Of a DNA stretch of 64,000 nt, positions 16,989 through 24,204 are shown one piece after another. The notes under the pieces were generated by a model that saw nothing but the letters and a program-made list of their open reading frames with translations, ran no database searches and was not told the origin of the DNA. The translations under genes and the position numbers were made by a program. Position 1 is the first letter of the stretch, and the number at the start of each line of letters is the position of its first letter. The DNA comes from Nocardia sp. BMG51109 (GTDB lineage: Bacteria > Actinomycetota > Actinomycetes > Mycobacteriales > Mycobacteriaceae): contig NZ_JAFQ01000004.1 of assembly GCF_000526215.1 (NCBI RefSeq), positions 186,001-250,000 of the forward strand, written 5' to 3'.

Positions 16989-17743
16989 GCACGCCGTGCT
17001 CGTGCAGTTCATTTCAGCGGCCGGACGGGTCATCCCAGTTGCGGACCGGTAGCGCACCTTTCCCTCCGCAGCCACCGGCGTCACTCGCCGATGTCGACGC
17101 TATTCGAGATAATGATTGGTCCGCCTACGCGAGGCTCGGGCAGTTGGAAGATCATTGGACTCTGAAGCCGTGGCCGACCGGTTATGCGGCGTACTACTGG
17201 TATCTGACCTTCGACGATCCGTCGCTGATTGCGTTGGCAGAGCACTGCCAGCGGCGCCTCGACCACCTTCGTCTGGATCCGGTTCCCCGCGATGGGTTTC
17301 ATGCGACTGTGCTGAAAGTCGCTGCAGCAGATGCCGTCGGTGCCGACGATCTGGAGGTGCTCGTTGCTGCGGCGCAGGCGCGGCTGGCTGACTTCGAGTC
17401 CTTCTCGTTGCAGGTTGGGCCGTTGACCGGTTCACCGAGCGCGGTGCGGTTCTCGCTGGCTCCGTGGGATCGGCTTTCGGTGTTGCATGCTCGCCTTCGG
17501 CAGAGTGTGATCGATGTCCGGCCGTCGTTACGTCCGCGGTCGACGAGCGAGTTCCGGCCGCACCTGGGAATTGCCTACAACAATCGACGTCGCCCTGCGG
17601 GCCCGGTCGTCGCCGATGTCGCACGACTGCGTGACGTCGATCCGGTCACGGAGTTCGTCCGGTCGGTGGCCCTGGTCCGGCTGGAGCGCGTCGATCACCA
17701 GTACCGGTGGGACGAGTGCGCAGTTATCGCACTTCAGTCCTAG
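16985..17743 (+). CDS. 2H phosphoesterase/2'-5' RNA ligase-like protein
   Basis: A 252-residue protein with the two signature tetrapeptides of the 2H fold: FHATVL (H-x-T) in the first half and RPHLGIAY (H-x-G type) in the second. Such enzymes open or seal 2',3'-cyclic or 2'-5' phosphodiester bonds in RNA or nucleotides. An N-terminal extension of about 60 residues precedes the fold. The ATG at 16985 is coupled to the RyR-like gene. Its 3' end overlaps the convergent HTH-TPR regulator by 20 bp. The second motif departs from a canonical H-x-[TS], so activity should not be assumed. Confidence 0.65.
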   Translation: MSTPCSCSSFQRPDGSSQLRTGSAPFPPQPPASLADVDAIRDNDWSAYARLGQLEDHWTLKPWPTGYAAYYWYLTFDDPSLIALAEHCQRRLDHLRLDPVPRDGFHATVLKVAAADAVGADDLEVLVAAAQARLADFESFSLQVGPLTGSPSAVRFSLAPWDRLSVLHARLRQSVIDVRPSLRPRSTSEFRPHLGIAYNNRRRPAGPVVADVARLRDVDPVTEFVRSVALVRLERVDHQYRWDECAVIALQS

Positions 17744-19064
17744 CCTCAGGCGTGGTCACGGGTTCGGCCTGTTCCGACCATTCGCGGAGCTGGTCGACAT
17801 AGTCGCGGACCTTGCCTGTCTTCACCGTGGTGACGGTTTCGGCGAGTTCGTGGGCACGTTGCCACACGGATCGGATGGGTCGGTCTCGTGAGGTGTCGAG
17901 TGCCTCACCTCCGAGGTCCATCGCGTGGTCGATGTCGCGATTGCGTTGTCGTACAAGGGCTGTCGCGACATCCAAGCGAACCAGCGATCGGCTCCACACC
18001 GAGTCCGATGCGTTGACTTGGTTTTCCACCAGCTGTCCGCATTCGAGTGCTTTGCTGTACTCGCCGGCCGACAAGTACGCGGTGGCTGCGTTGGCGAGCA
18101 GACGCGCCTCGCTGAAAGGCACGAACGCGAGCGCTGGTGTCAAACCGGAGGGGATTTCCACCGAGGACGCGGTCGACATAGCCGCGTCGATCGCGCGCTC
18201 GACACCCGTGGAATCTCCCATCTTCCCCAACGCACGCGCCAGCCCATTGGCATACAGGCGGATGACCTGGCTACCATCGTCTGCCCGTCGAATACCCTCC
18301 TGGGCGAATTCGACGGCGGCAGTGTAGTCACACTGGTAATACGCGCAGAAACTCTGCGTACCCCGAACCCATGCCTCCAGGTTCCGGTCCCGCAGGAAAC
18401 CCGCGATGGCGAGGGCTTCTTGTCCATAGATGGTGGCGTGACCGAATGCGCCGCGGTTGACAGCCATGTACGCGAGGACGCCCGATAGTTTGCAGGCCAG
18501 ACGATGTAACCGCTGCAATTGCTCGGGTTGGCGGCATTGCCCGACCAAGGATTCGACTTCTCGGCGCAACGAGCGTGCTTGCGGCGCCGACCGCACCGGC
18601 CCCTCGAGTTCGTATCGATCGAGGATGCCGCCCAGTGCAACTTCAGCAACGGCGATGACACCGTCGTCGACATCGCTGCTACGTAACCGCCGCATCCGCT
18701 GAATGATGTCCGTAGGCGTTTCGAACGCGGTCGTGTCCGGGGCCGGGACGGTGAGTGCCGTTGCCGCGCGGGAAGATTCGTGTCGCCCGGTCGCTGGCTT
18801 GTGGCGTGCCCGCCAGGACGTTTCTCCCTCGGCGATGATTTCGTCGAACCGCATGCGCTCGACGTCGGTTGCTCGTCTCTCCAGCGTGGTGTCGAGAATC
18901 GCCTGGGTAGCCGATCGAAGCGTTGCCGTACCCAAGCGCGACCGCCAGTTGGTGACCGTCGTCGTTTCCACTCCGAGGAGCGCGGCGTACTCACGGATGG
19001 ATTTGCGCATGGCTTCCTGCAAGGCGGCGGCTTCGAAGCCTGTCCATTCCCGTGCCCGCACCAT
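17724..19064 (-). CDS. HTH-TPR transcriptional regulator
   Basis: A 446-residue protein with an N-terminal helix-turn-helix (REYAALLGVETTTVTNWRSR, about residues 25-45) followed by long helical repeats of TPR type (for example GHATIYGQEALAIAGFLRDR and SAGEYSKALECGQLVENQV). This design is common for cluster-situated regulators in actinobacteria that sense a peptide or small ligand through the TPR part. It diverges from the cupin/peptide operon across a 450-bp gap and is its most likely regulator. ATG 19064 is preferred for its AGGTGGGG upstream; a GTG at 19073 would add three residues. Confidence 0.8.
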   Translation of the reverse strand: MVRAREWTGFEAAALQEAMRKSIREYAALLGVETTTVTNWRSRLGTATLRSATQAILDTTLERRATDVERMRFDEIIAEGETSWRARHKPATGRHESSRAATALTVPAPDTTAFETPTDIIQRMRRLRSSDVDDGVIAVAEVALGGILDRYELEGPVRSAPQARSLRREVESLVGQCRQPEQLQRLHRLACKLSGVLAYMAVNRGAFGHATIYGQEALAIAGFLRDRNLEAWVRGTQSFCAYYQCDYTAAVEFAQEGIRRADDGSQVIRLYANGLARALGKMGDSTGVERAIDAAMSTASSVEIPSGLTPALAFVPFSEARLLANAATAYLSAGEYSKALECGQLVENQVNASDSVWSRSLVRLDVATALVRQRNRDIDHAMDLGGEALDTSRDRPIRSVWQRAHELAETVTTVKTGKVRDYVDQLREWSEQAEPVTTPEARTEVR

Positions 19065-19471
19065 TTGCCCCACCTACGCACTCGATGCCCTACCAGGGAA
19101 AACCCCACAGTAGCCCTACGGTACCCCACCACTACGCGGTTACGCGGCTACTTCAGAGCCCGCGAAACTTGAAGGCAGGCACTCGAGGCGAAGCACCCTC
19201 TCAGCCCGCCGTTCACGCGAGACCCGTGACGCCTGCTGAACTGACGACAGCTTCGCACTCGCGCCGAGTGCATCCCAGATGACGAGGGGAGCAAAGCATG
19301 TCGTGGACACAGACCAGTTTCGCTATGCGACAGGCTTGACCGGGCGGACACCTTGGCAAGACCACCTCAAGACCGTTGGTGCGCTTGACATTTCGATACA
19401 ACACCCATCGGTCACGTCTCGACGAAACGCTTTCGATGGAGCGGAGTCCAACGGAACGGAAGGAGCCGACC
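19065..19471. promoter_or_regulatory. Long leader/promoter region of the peptide operon
   Basis: About 400 bp between the divergent HTH-TPR regulator and the first coding sequences of the peptide operon. A TTGACA hexamer near 19383 could be a -35 box, but no matching -10 is obvious at 17-18 bp. A 13-codon open frame with its own Shine-Dalgarno lies inside (separate entry), hinting at leader-mediated control. Confidence 0.4.
19298..19339 (+). CDS. Possible 13-residue leader peptide
   Basis: ATG at 19298 preceded by GAGGGGAGC at good distance, reading MSWTQTSFAMRQA and a stop. Too short to judge by composition; the Shine-Dalgarno and position in an operon leader are the only support. It could be an upstream regulatory ORF or chance. 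Confidence 0.3.
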   Translation: MSWTQTSFAMRQA

Positions 19472-19516
19472 GTGAAAAATCAGGTGACATCCCCGGAGAG
19501 GGGGCGAGTGACATGA
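19472..19516 (+). CDS. 14-residue upstream ORF coupled to the cupin gene
   Basis: GTG at 19472 with AAGGAG six bases upstream, reading MKNQVTSPERGRVT, and ending in a TGA that overlaps the cupin ATG (ATGA at 19513-19516). This is the best Shine-Dalgarno in front of the operon, and the overlap implies that ribosomes finishing this peptide restart on the cupin gene. It may only serve translational coupling. Confidence 0.5.
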   Translation: MKNQVTSPERGRVT

Positions 19517-20805
19517 CCGTTGCCGAAGAGACGGTGAAAACCTGGCCGCCCTCCCGCGAGTTCTGGTCTGACCGGTTCCGGTCCGAGACGGCCGGAGCGA
19601 CGGTTCCGGTGCTGTTCAAACATCTCGTTCCCACCGACGTGCTGGGACACGCGGAGGTGTTGGCAGGGCTGCAGCGTCTGCGCCGAGCGGCGGCCGACGG
19701 TGATCCCAGCTCTGCTCGCGCCAGGGTGTACGTCGGCGAGGATCGGCGAGACTCCCTGGTCGACACCGTGCTCGGCGCACCGTGGAACGGCGACGAGCCG
19801 TTCGTGTCGTGGATGCAACGCCTTACCGGCGCCGACCGGTTCAGTCTGGTCGTCAACAACCTCGAAACAACGTCTCCCATCCTGTCGTCGGTTCTCGGTC
19901 AGCTGGTCGAGTCGGCGTTCGGTGGCTGGGGCGTACCGATCGGCGGATGCGAGCAGGTCGCGTTCGCCGGCAACTACGCGGGCACCGCGTTCGGTGTACA
20001 CGAGGGGTACGAGGACGCATTCCTGGTGCATCTCGGCCCCGGAGTGAAGCACTTCTACTGCTGGTCCGGAGACCTGTACCGGGAGCTGACCGGTTCGGGC
20101 GCACCGACATTCGGTGACTACAGCTGGCTGCTGGATCACGGTCAGGTATTCCACCTGGAACCGGGTGACGTGTTGTTTCTGCCGCGGCGAGTCTTCCACG
20201 TCGGCGTGCAGGACGAGTACTCCGTGTCGATCGCTATCGCCTTCTACACCTATCCCGACTCCCGGCTCTTGGCCCGGTCGGTGCTTCCGACCGTGCTCGA
20301 GTCCGTGGTCGTCGACGACACTCCGTCGCCGATGTACCCCATCGACGGAGGCCCGGAGCCGGTCGCGGCGGCGCTGGCGATTGCTGCCAGTGACATGCTT
20401 GAAACCACGGAACGGGCTCTGCCGCAGCATGTTTACGCACAGGTGACGCAGCGGTGGCAGGCGGTGCTCAGCAACGGCGGCTGGGAGACCGTCGAGCACG
20501 ACCTGGGACGACTCGACAGCGCACGGGAAGCAGAAGCGGCACTCGCAGGCGGCGCGACCCGGATGCGGGTGCGTTCCCCGTTCCGGCTGTACGCCATCGA
20601 CGGCATCGACGATGCCCTCAGCATTCGAATCACTGTGCGCGGCATAACATTATCCGTTCCGGAGTCGCCGGACTGGGCCGCTGCCATATCCAGATTGGCT
20701 GCGGGCGAGACCATCACATTGACCGACGCTCTCCACGGTGACGCACTGTGGGATCTGTTGCGCACCGGCGGAATTGACGTTCTCACCGTCACCAAGGAGC
20801 CGTGA
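19513..20805 (+). CDS. Cupin/JmjC-like (Cupin_4) protein with altered metal triad
   Basis: A 430-residue protein whose middle part looks like the JmjC/Cupin_4 fold of Fe(II)/2-oxoglutarate protein hydroxylases (YcfD, MINA53 relatives): VHEGYEDAFLVHLGPGVKH at residues 162-180 and LEPGDVLFLPRRVFHVG with the distal histidine at 229. In hydroxylases of this fold the first motif is H-x-D; here it reads His163-Glu164-Gly165, so the acidic ligand seems replaced by Gly, as in iron/2OG halogenases. That alignment is by eye. ATG 19513 is coupled to the upstream 14-residue ORF; a longer frame to 19279 lacks support. First enzyme gene of the operon that encodes the repeat peptide, so the peptide is the natural substrate guess. 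Confidence 0.7.
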   Translation: MTVAEETVKTWPPSREFWSDRFRSETAGATVPVLFKHLVPTDVLGHAEVLAGLQRLRRAAADGDPSSARARVYVGEDRRDSLVDTVLGAPWNGDEPFVSWMQRLTGADRFSLVVNNLETTSPILSSVLGQLVESAFGGWGVPIGGCEQVAFAGNYAGTAFGVHEGYEDAFLVHLGPGVKHFYCWSGDLYRELTGSGAPTFGDYSWLLDHGQVFHLEPGDVLFLPRRVFHVGVQDEYSVSIAIAFYTYPDSRLLARSVLPTVLESVVVDDTPSPMYPIDGGPEPVAAALAIAASDMLETTERALPQHVYAQVTQRWQAVLSNGGWETVEHDLGRLDSAREAEAALAGGATRMRVRSPFRLYAIDGIDDALSIRITVRGITLSVPESPDWAAAISRLAAGETITLTDALHGDALWDLLRTGGIDVLTVTKEP

Positions 20806-20810
20806 TCACC

Positions 20811-21644
20811 ATGTCCGTGTCGAAGGTCCAGTCCTATCTGGACCAGCATCCAGCGACTCACACCGTGATCAGCAAAGTCCTGCGGAACGGGGCGGCCGAC
20901 ATCAGCGGGGACGAGTTGGTCGACAAGCACCTGGTCCCCGTGATGGACAATGTCTTCGCGCAAATCACCGAGGAAGTATCGCCCGAGACTCTGACACGAG
21001 ACCAGGCTGCCTTGTATATCAGGGAGCTGAGTGTCTTCGCTCGCTACAACGCTGATTTCCTGCGCCGGGCCGCCGATGCAGTGCAGGGCGGGTGCATGGA
21101 ACTCGCGCACGAGTTCCGCCGCAACCATCTGGAGGAGGGCGGCGAGCGCGGGAAGGTCCCTGCACACTACACCCTGTACTCCGGTGCACTGCTGACCGAT
21201 TTGGGTCTGCTGGTCAACGGTCACGTTCCTGCGCCGGAGACGGTGACGCTGGTGTCGCTACACGATTGGTTGGTCGATGGGTCGTCGGTCAGTCGGATCT
21301 GCGGGGGCTATTACGCGACCGAGGGCGTCGCCATCAACGAAACCGTGCTGTTGCGGTCGATCACCGACCGCTACGGGCGGCTCGCTGTCGGCAAGGCGAG
21401 CGGCCAACTGCCGCAACTGGACTACTACTACTACTCACTGCACCTCGATGAAGGCCACGAAGCCGCGACCGTCGAAGGGCTGAGCGTCGAAGCGGCCCAC
21501 ATCGAGGGCATCGCCCGCTTCATTCGCGAGTACCAGCTGTTCGGTCTCGATCTTCCGCAGATCGTCGATGGCTGGCTGCAAATCCTCGACGGCATGGCCC
21601 ACTGGTGGTCCGGCCTGACTGCTCGCGCCCGTTCCACGACCTGA
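20811..21644 (+). CDS. Heme-oxygenase-like diiron oxidase (HDO/TenA-PqqC fold)
   Basis: A 277-residue all-helical protein. Candidate metal ligands lie in MELAHEFRRNH (Glu97, His100, His106) and HLDEGHEAATVEGL (His211, Glu214, His216, Glu217), the spacing seen in 'iron-containing redox enzyme' members of the heme-oxygenase-like fold. These perform oxygen-dependent C-H, C-C or N-oxidation chemistry. ATG 20811 lies 11 bp behind AAGGAG; a GTG at 20802 overlaps the cupin stop and would add three residues. It immediately precedes the repeat-peptide gene, consistent with a peptide-modifying role (inference). Confidence 0.68.
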   Translation: MSVSKVQSYLDQHPATHTVISKVLRNGAADISGDELVDKHLVPVMDNVFAQITEEVSPETLTRDQAALYIRELSVFARYNADFLRRAADAVQGGCMELAHEFRRNHLEEGGERGKVPAHYTLYSGALLTDLGLLVNGHVPAPETVTLVSLHDWLVDGSSVSRICGGYYATEGVAINETVLLRSITDRYGRLAVGKASGQLPQLDYYYYSLHLDEGHEAATVEGLSVEAAHIEGIARFIREYQLFGLDLPQIVDGWLQILDGMAHWWSGLTARARSTT

Positions 21645-21700
21645 CCCGCGCGGTCCCGCGAGGCAAAGCAGTTGTCTCGCACGGTGAAAGGAGAAAGAAA

Positions 21701-21859
21701 GTGAACAACACCCTGAAGTCCGGTGTTCGGCCCGACGCCAGCCTCAAGGCAGGTGTCCGGCCGGACACCATGAAAGCCGGTGTGCGGCCCGACGCCGTGC
21801 TCAAGACCGGTGTGCGGCCCGACGCCGTGAAGACCGGCATCCGCCCCGACGTGTCCTGA
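21701..21859 (+). CDS. Repeat-containing precursor or scaffold peptide (candidate RiPP precursor)
   Basis: A 52-residue peptide, GTG start with AAAGGAG seven bases upstream. After five residues (MNNTL) it consists of five units: KSGVRPDASL, KAGVRPDTM, KAGVRPDAVL, KTGVRPDAV, KTGIRPDVS. Every unit contains K-[SAT]-G-[VI]-R-P-D, and unit lengths alternate 10, 9, 10, 9, 9. There are no Cys, Trp, Tyr, His or aromatic residues and no recognisable leader. It is surrounded by three putative iron oxygenases, an amidinotransferase and an adenylate-forming synthetase-like enzyme, so I read it as a multi-core ribosomal peptide substrate or a carrier scaffold. A longer frame starting at 21605 exists but starts inside the upstream gene and lacks a Shine-Dalgarno. 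Confidence 0.8.
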   Translation: MNNTLKSGVRPDASLKAGVRPDTMKAGVRPDAVLKTGVRPDAVKTGIRPDVS

Positions 21860-21875
21860 ATCCTCGGCGGGGACT

Positions 21876-21906
21876 CGGTGCCCGCGCGACTGCCGTGCGG
21901 GCACCG
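21876..21906 (+). terminator. Intra-operon hairpin after the repeat-peptide gene
   Basis: A perfect 10-bp stem (CGGTGCCCGC at 21876-21885 with GCGGGCACCG at 21897-21906, 11-nt loop), 17 bp beyond the peptide stop and about 80 bp before the desaturase start. Placed to cut down transcription into the downstream genes and so raise peptide over enzyme levels. Confidence 0.6.
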
Positions 21907-21987
21907 GGGAACACCGGTCGCGGCACACCCTCCGCGTCGGTGGGGTGCGCCACAACTCGCTTCGTTTCGAATTCCCGGAGTTGCCCC

Positions 21988-23013
21988 ATGACAGTCAACC
22001 TGCAGAAACCTCGCCGCCGGCCGTCGGCCGGTGCCTCCGGACCGGTGCGGCGCGCACTGGGGCCAGAACTGACCCAGCGACTGGATGACTTGTGCGCCCG
22101 TAGCCGCTCGGAAGGCCCGATGGATGTGGTGCGCGACTACGCAGTCGTCGCAGCGACCGCCGCATTAGGCACCGCTGTCGGCCACCCGGCCGCGTCACTG
22201 GCGTGCGCGAGTTACATCGGTGTGCGCCAACGTCACCTGTCCAACCTCACCCATGAGTGCATCCACACCAAGCTCACACGATCCCGGCGCGCCAACCTGC
22301 TACTAGGGCACGTCCTTACCATCACGCTCGGGGAACCGTTCACGCCCTACAAACGAAGCCACCGCCTCCACCACGCCAAACTCGGCTCACCGGACGACCC
22401 GATGCTGCAGTCGTACCTGTCGCGCAACGCGCACCACCCGCGACCGAGCAAGGCAGCGTTCGCCTTTCACGTCCTCGCCCGCAACGCCGTCTCCACCCTG
22501 CCCGCGTCCGCAATGGTGAAGCTCGCAGGGAAGTCGCCGGACGAAAGCTGGGGCGCGGCGCTGGCACGCTGGAGCCTCTGGTCGGCCGCTACCGCGTCCG
22601 CAGCCGCTACCGGCCGACTGGGCGCCTTCGCCCTCTACTGGGCGATCCCGTTGATCGTCGTCCGTCCGGCAGTGACCTGGCTGACCGATCTCGGCAACCA
22701 TGCCGGGCTGATCGAGAACGACGACCCGTTCCGGCAGACCCGCGGCTGGACCTCACACTGGCTGACCCGGCATCTGCTCGGCGGTCACAACGACGACATG
22801 TATCACCCGGTACACCACCTCCTTCCCAACGTCGGCTGGCGCCAGCTCCCGGAAGCCGAACGCCTCCTGCGCCGCGAGTACGCCGGCTGGGCCGAGGTGG
22901 CGTGGTGCAGCGGGTTCTTCGTCCGCCGTCGGTCCACCCCCGACATCCCCAGCGTTCTCGACGACATCGTCACCCGGTTGCAGCCCATCAACAACGGCCG
23001 CAATTCGTACTGA
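21988..23013 (+). CDS. Membrane diiron fatty-acid-desaturase-family enzyme
   Basis: A 341-residue member of the membrane desaturase/hydroxylase family. All three histidine boxes are present: HECIH, HRLHH (in TPYKRSHRLHHAK) and HPVHH (in MYHPVHHLLPN), plus an additional NHAG histidine. Hydrophobic segments lie between the first and second box and around residues 195-230. ATG 21988 follows CCCGGAG. Relatives act on lipids but also on amino-acid and peptide-type substrates (for example in rhizobitoxine formation). Its place just after the repeat-peptide gene makes peptide or amino-acid oxidation more likely than lipid desaturation. Confidence 0.8.
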   Translation: MTVNLQKPRRRPSAGASGPVRRALGPELTQRLDDLCARSRSEGPMDVVRDYAVVAATAALGTAVGHPAASLACASYIGVRQRHLSNLTHECIHTKLTRSRRANLLLGHVLTITLGEPFTPYKRSHRLHHAKLGSPDDPMLQSYLSRNAHHPRPSKAAFAFHVLARNAVSTLPASAMVKLAGKSPDESWGAALARWSLWSAATASAAATGRLGAFALYWAIPLIVVRPAVTWLTDLGNHAGLIENDDPFRQTRGWTSHWLTRHLLGGHNDDMYHPVHHLLPNVGWRQLPEAERLLRREYAGWAEVAWCSGFFVRRRSTPDIPSVLDDIVTRLQPINNGRNSY

Positions 23014-23065
23014 TCGCCGAACTTCACACCGAGCACGTCTCACCGCCGTCTCAAACAGGACAGCC

Positions 23066-24175
23066 ATGACCCAGCCCAGCCACAGCATCAATAGCTTCGA
23101 CGAGTGGACCCGCCTGGAGGAAGTGATCGTCGGCGACCCCGCGTCCTATACCTCCCACCACCTCGACACCAGCTTCCAGCTGTTCTACCTCGACAACGTC
23201 ACCCCCGACCCGAGCATCGGCCGCGAGCTGGCGATCCCCTCCCGCCTGGTCGACGAATTGGCAGAAGATGTCGACGGCTTTGTACAAGCCCTCGGCGATC
23301 TCGGCGTGCGAGTGCTGCGCCCGCAGCCGGTCACCGACCGTGCCACGATCTGCTCACCGTGGTGGAACGCGGTGGAGACGCCGCCGCTGAATGTCCGGGA
23401 CCAGACAATCGTGCTCGGCGACACGATCGTCGAAACCGCGCCACACATCCGCGGGCGGGTGTTCGAGAACGACTACCTCAAGCCCCTGTTCTATGGCTAC
23501 CTTGCCCGTGGCTGCGGCTGGCTGGCGATGCCCCGGCCCGCGCTGGCCCGCGCCTCGCTCGACACTGGGTACCACGACGCGCACGACTTCGATCTCACCG
23601 GACTGGTCGAAGACCCCGCGACCCGGCCTATCCCCGGACTCGGACACGAACTGATCTTCGACGGCGCACAATGCATGCGATTCGGGCTCGACATCCTGGT
23701 CAATATCGCCAACGCCAACCACCGGCTCGGCTTCGACTGGCTGCGTCGCACCCTGCCGCAGTTCCGATGGCATCGCCTCGACGCCGTTGCCGACAGCCAC
23801 ATCGACAGCATCATCGTCCCGCTCCGGCCCGGCCTGCTGATGCTGCGCTCCCCCGATTACCTAAACACCCTGCCGGAGCCTTTGCAACGGTGGGACATCA
23901 TGTACCCGCCCGAGCAGGACGAGTCCGTCTTCCCCGACTACAGCGACTTCGGATTCAATCTGACCAGCCGCTACATCGACATCAACGTGCTGTCGGTCGA
24001 TGAAGAGACCGTCATCGTGAACTCACTGTGCCCGGACCTTATGCGCACGTTGGAAAAGCACGGACTCACCGTCGTACCGGTCCAGCACCGCCACCGCCGG
24101 TTGTTCGGCGGCGGATTCCATTGCTTCACCCTCGACACCGCCCGCGCAGGTACCGCAGAGGACTACTTCGCCTGA
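23066..24175 (+). CDS. Glycine-amidinotransferase-family enzyme
   Basis: A 369-residue protein of the amidinotransferase (AGAT/StrB1) fold: N-terminal DEWTRLEEVIVGDP is the standard family opening, a central DSHID carries the catalytic His, and GGGFHCFTLDT near the end holds the nucleophilic Cys at about residue 353. Such enzymes move an amidino group from arginine to an amine, leaving ornithine. In this operon candidate acceptors are a small amine or the lysine side chains of the repeat peptide (which would become homoarginine); both are inference. The ATG at 23066 follows AGGACA, 52 bp after the desaturase. Confidence 0.88.
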   Translation: MTQPSHSINSFDEWTRLEEVIVGDPASYTSHHLDTSFQLFYLDNVTPDPSIGRELAIPSRLVDELAEDVDGFVQALGDLGVRVLRPQPVTDRATICSPWWNAVETPPLNVRDQTIVLGDTIVETAPHIRGRVFENDYLKPLFYGYLARGCGWLAMPRPALARASLDTGYHDAHDFDLTGLVEDPATRPIPGLGHELIFDGAQCMRFGLDILVNIANANHRLGFDWLRRTLPQFRWHRLDAVADSHIDSIIVPLRPGLLMLRSPDYLNTLPEPLQRWDIMYPPEQDESVFPDYSDFGFNLTSRYIDINVLSVDEETVIVNSLCPDLMRTLEKHGLTVVPVQHRHRRLFGGGFHCFTLDTARAGTAEDYFA

Positions 24176-24204
24176 CCCGTACTCGTGACGAAAGGCCACC
24201 GACC

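Noticed and set aside
21605..21700. Longer start for the repeat peptide, giving 84 residues
   Set aside because: The extension lies inside the end of the diiron-protein gene, has no Shine-Dalgarno, and is unrelated in composition; the GTG at 21701 has an ideal AAAGGAG.
21701..21859. Repeat peptide as an antigenic or structural repeat protein, or a CRISPR-like DNA repeat
   Set aside because: Units vary at synonymous positions while the peptide motif stays fixed, there is a strong ribosome-binding site, and it sits among modification enzymes, all favouring a translated enzyme substrate.
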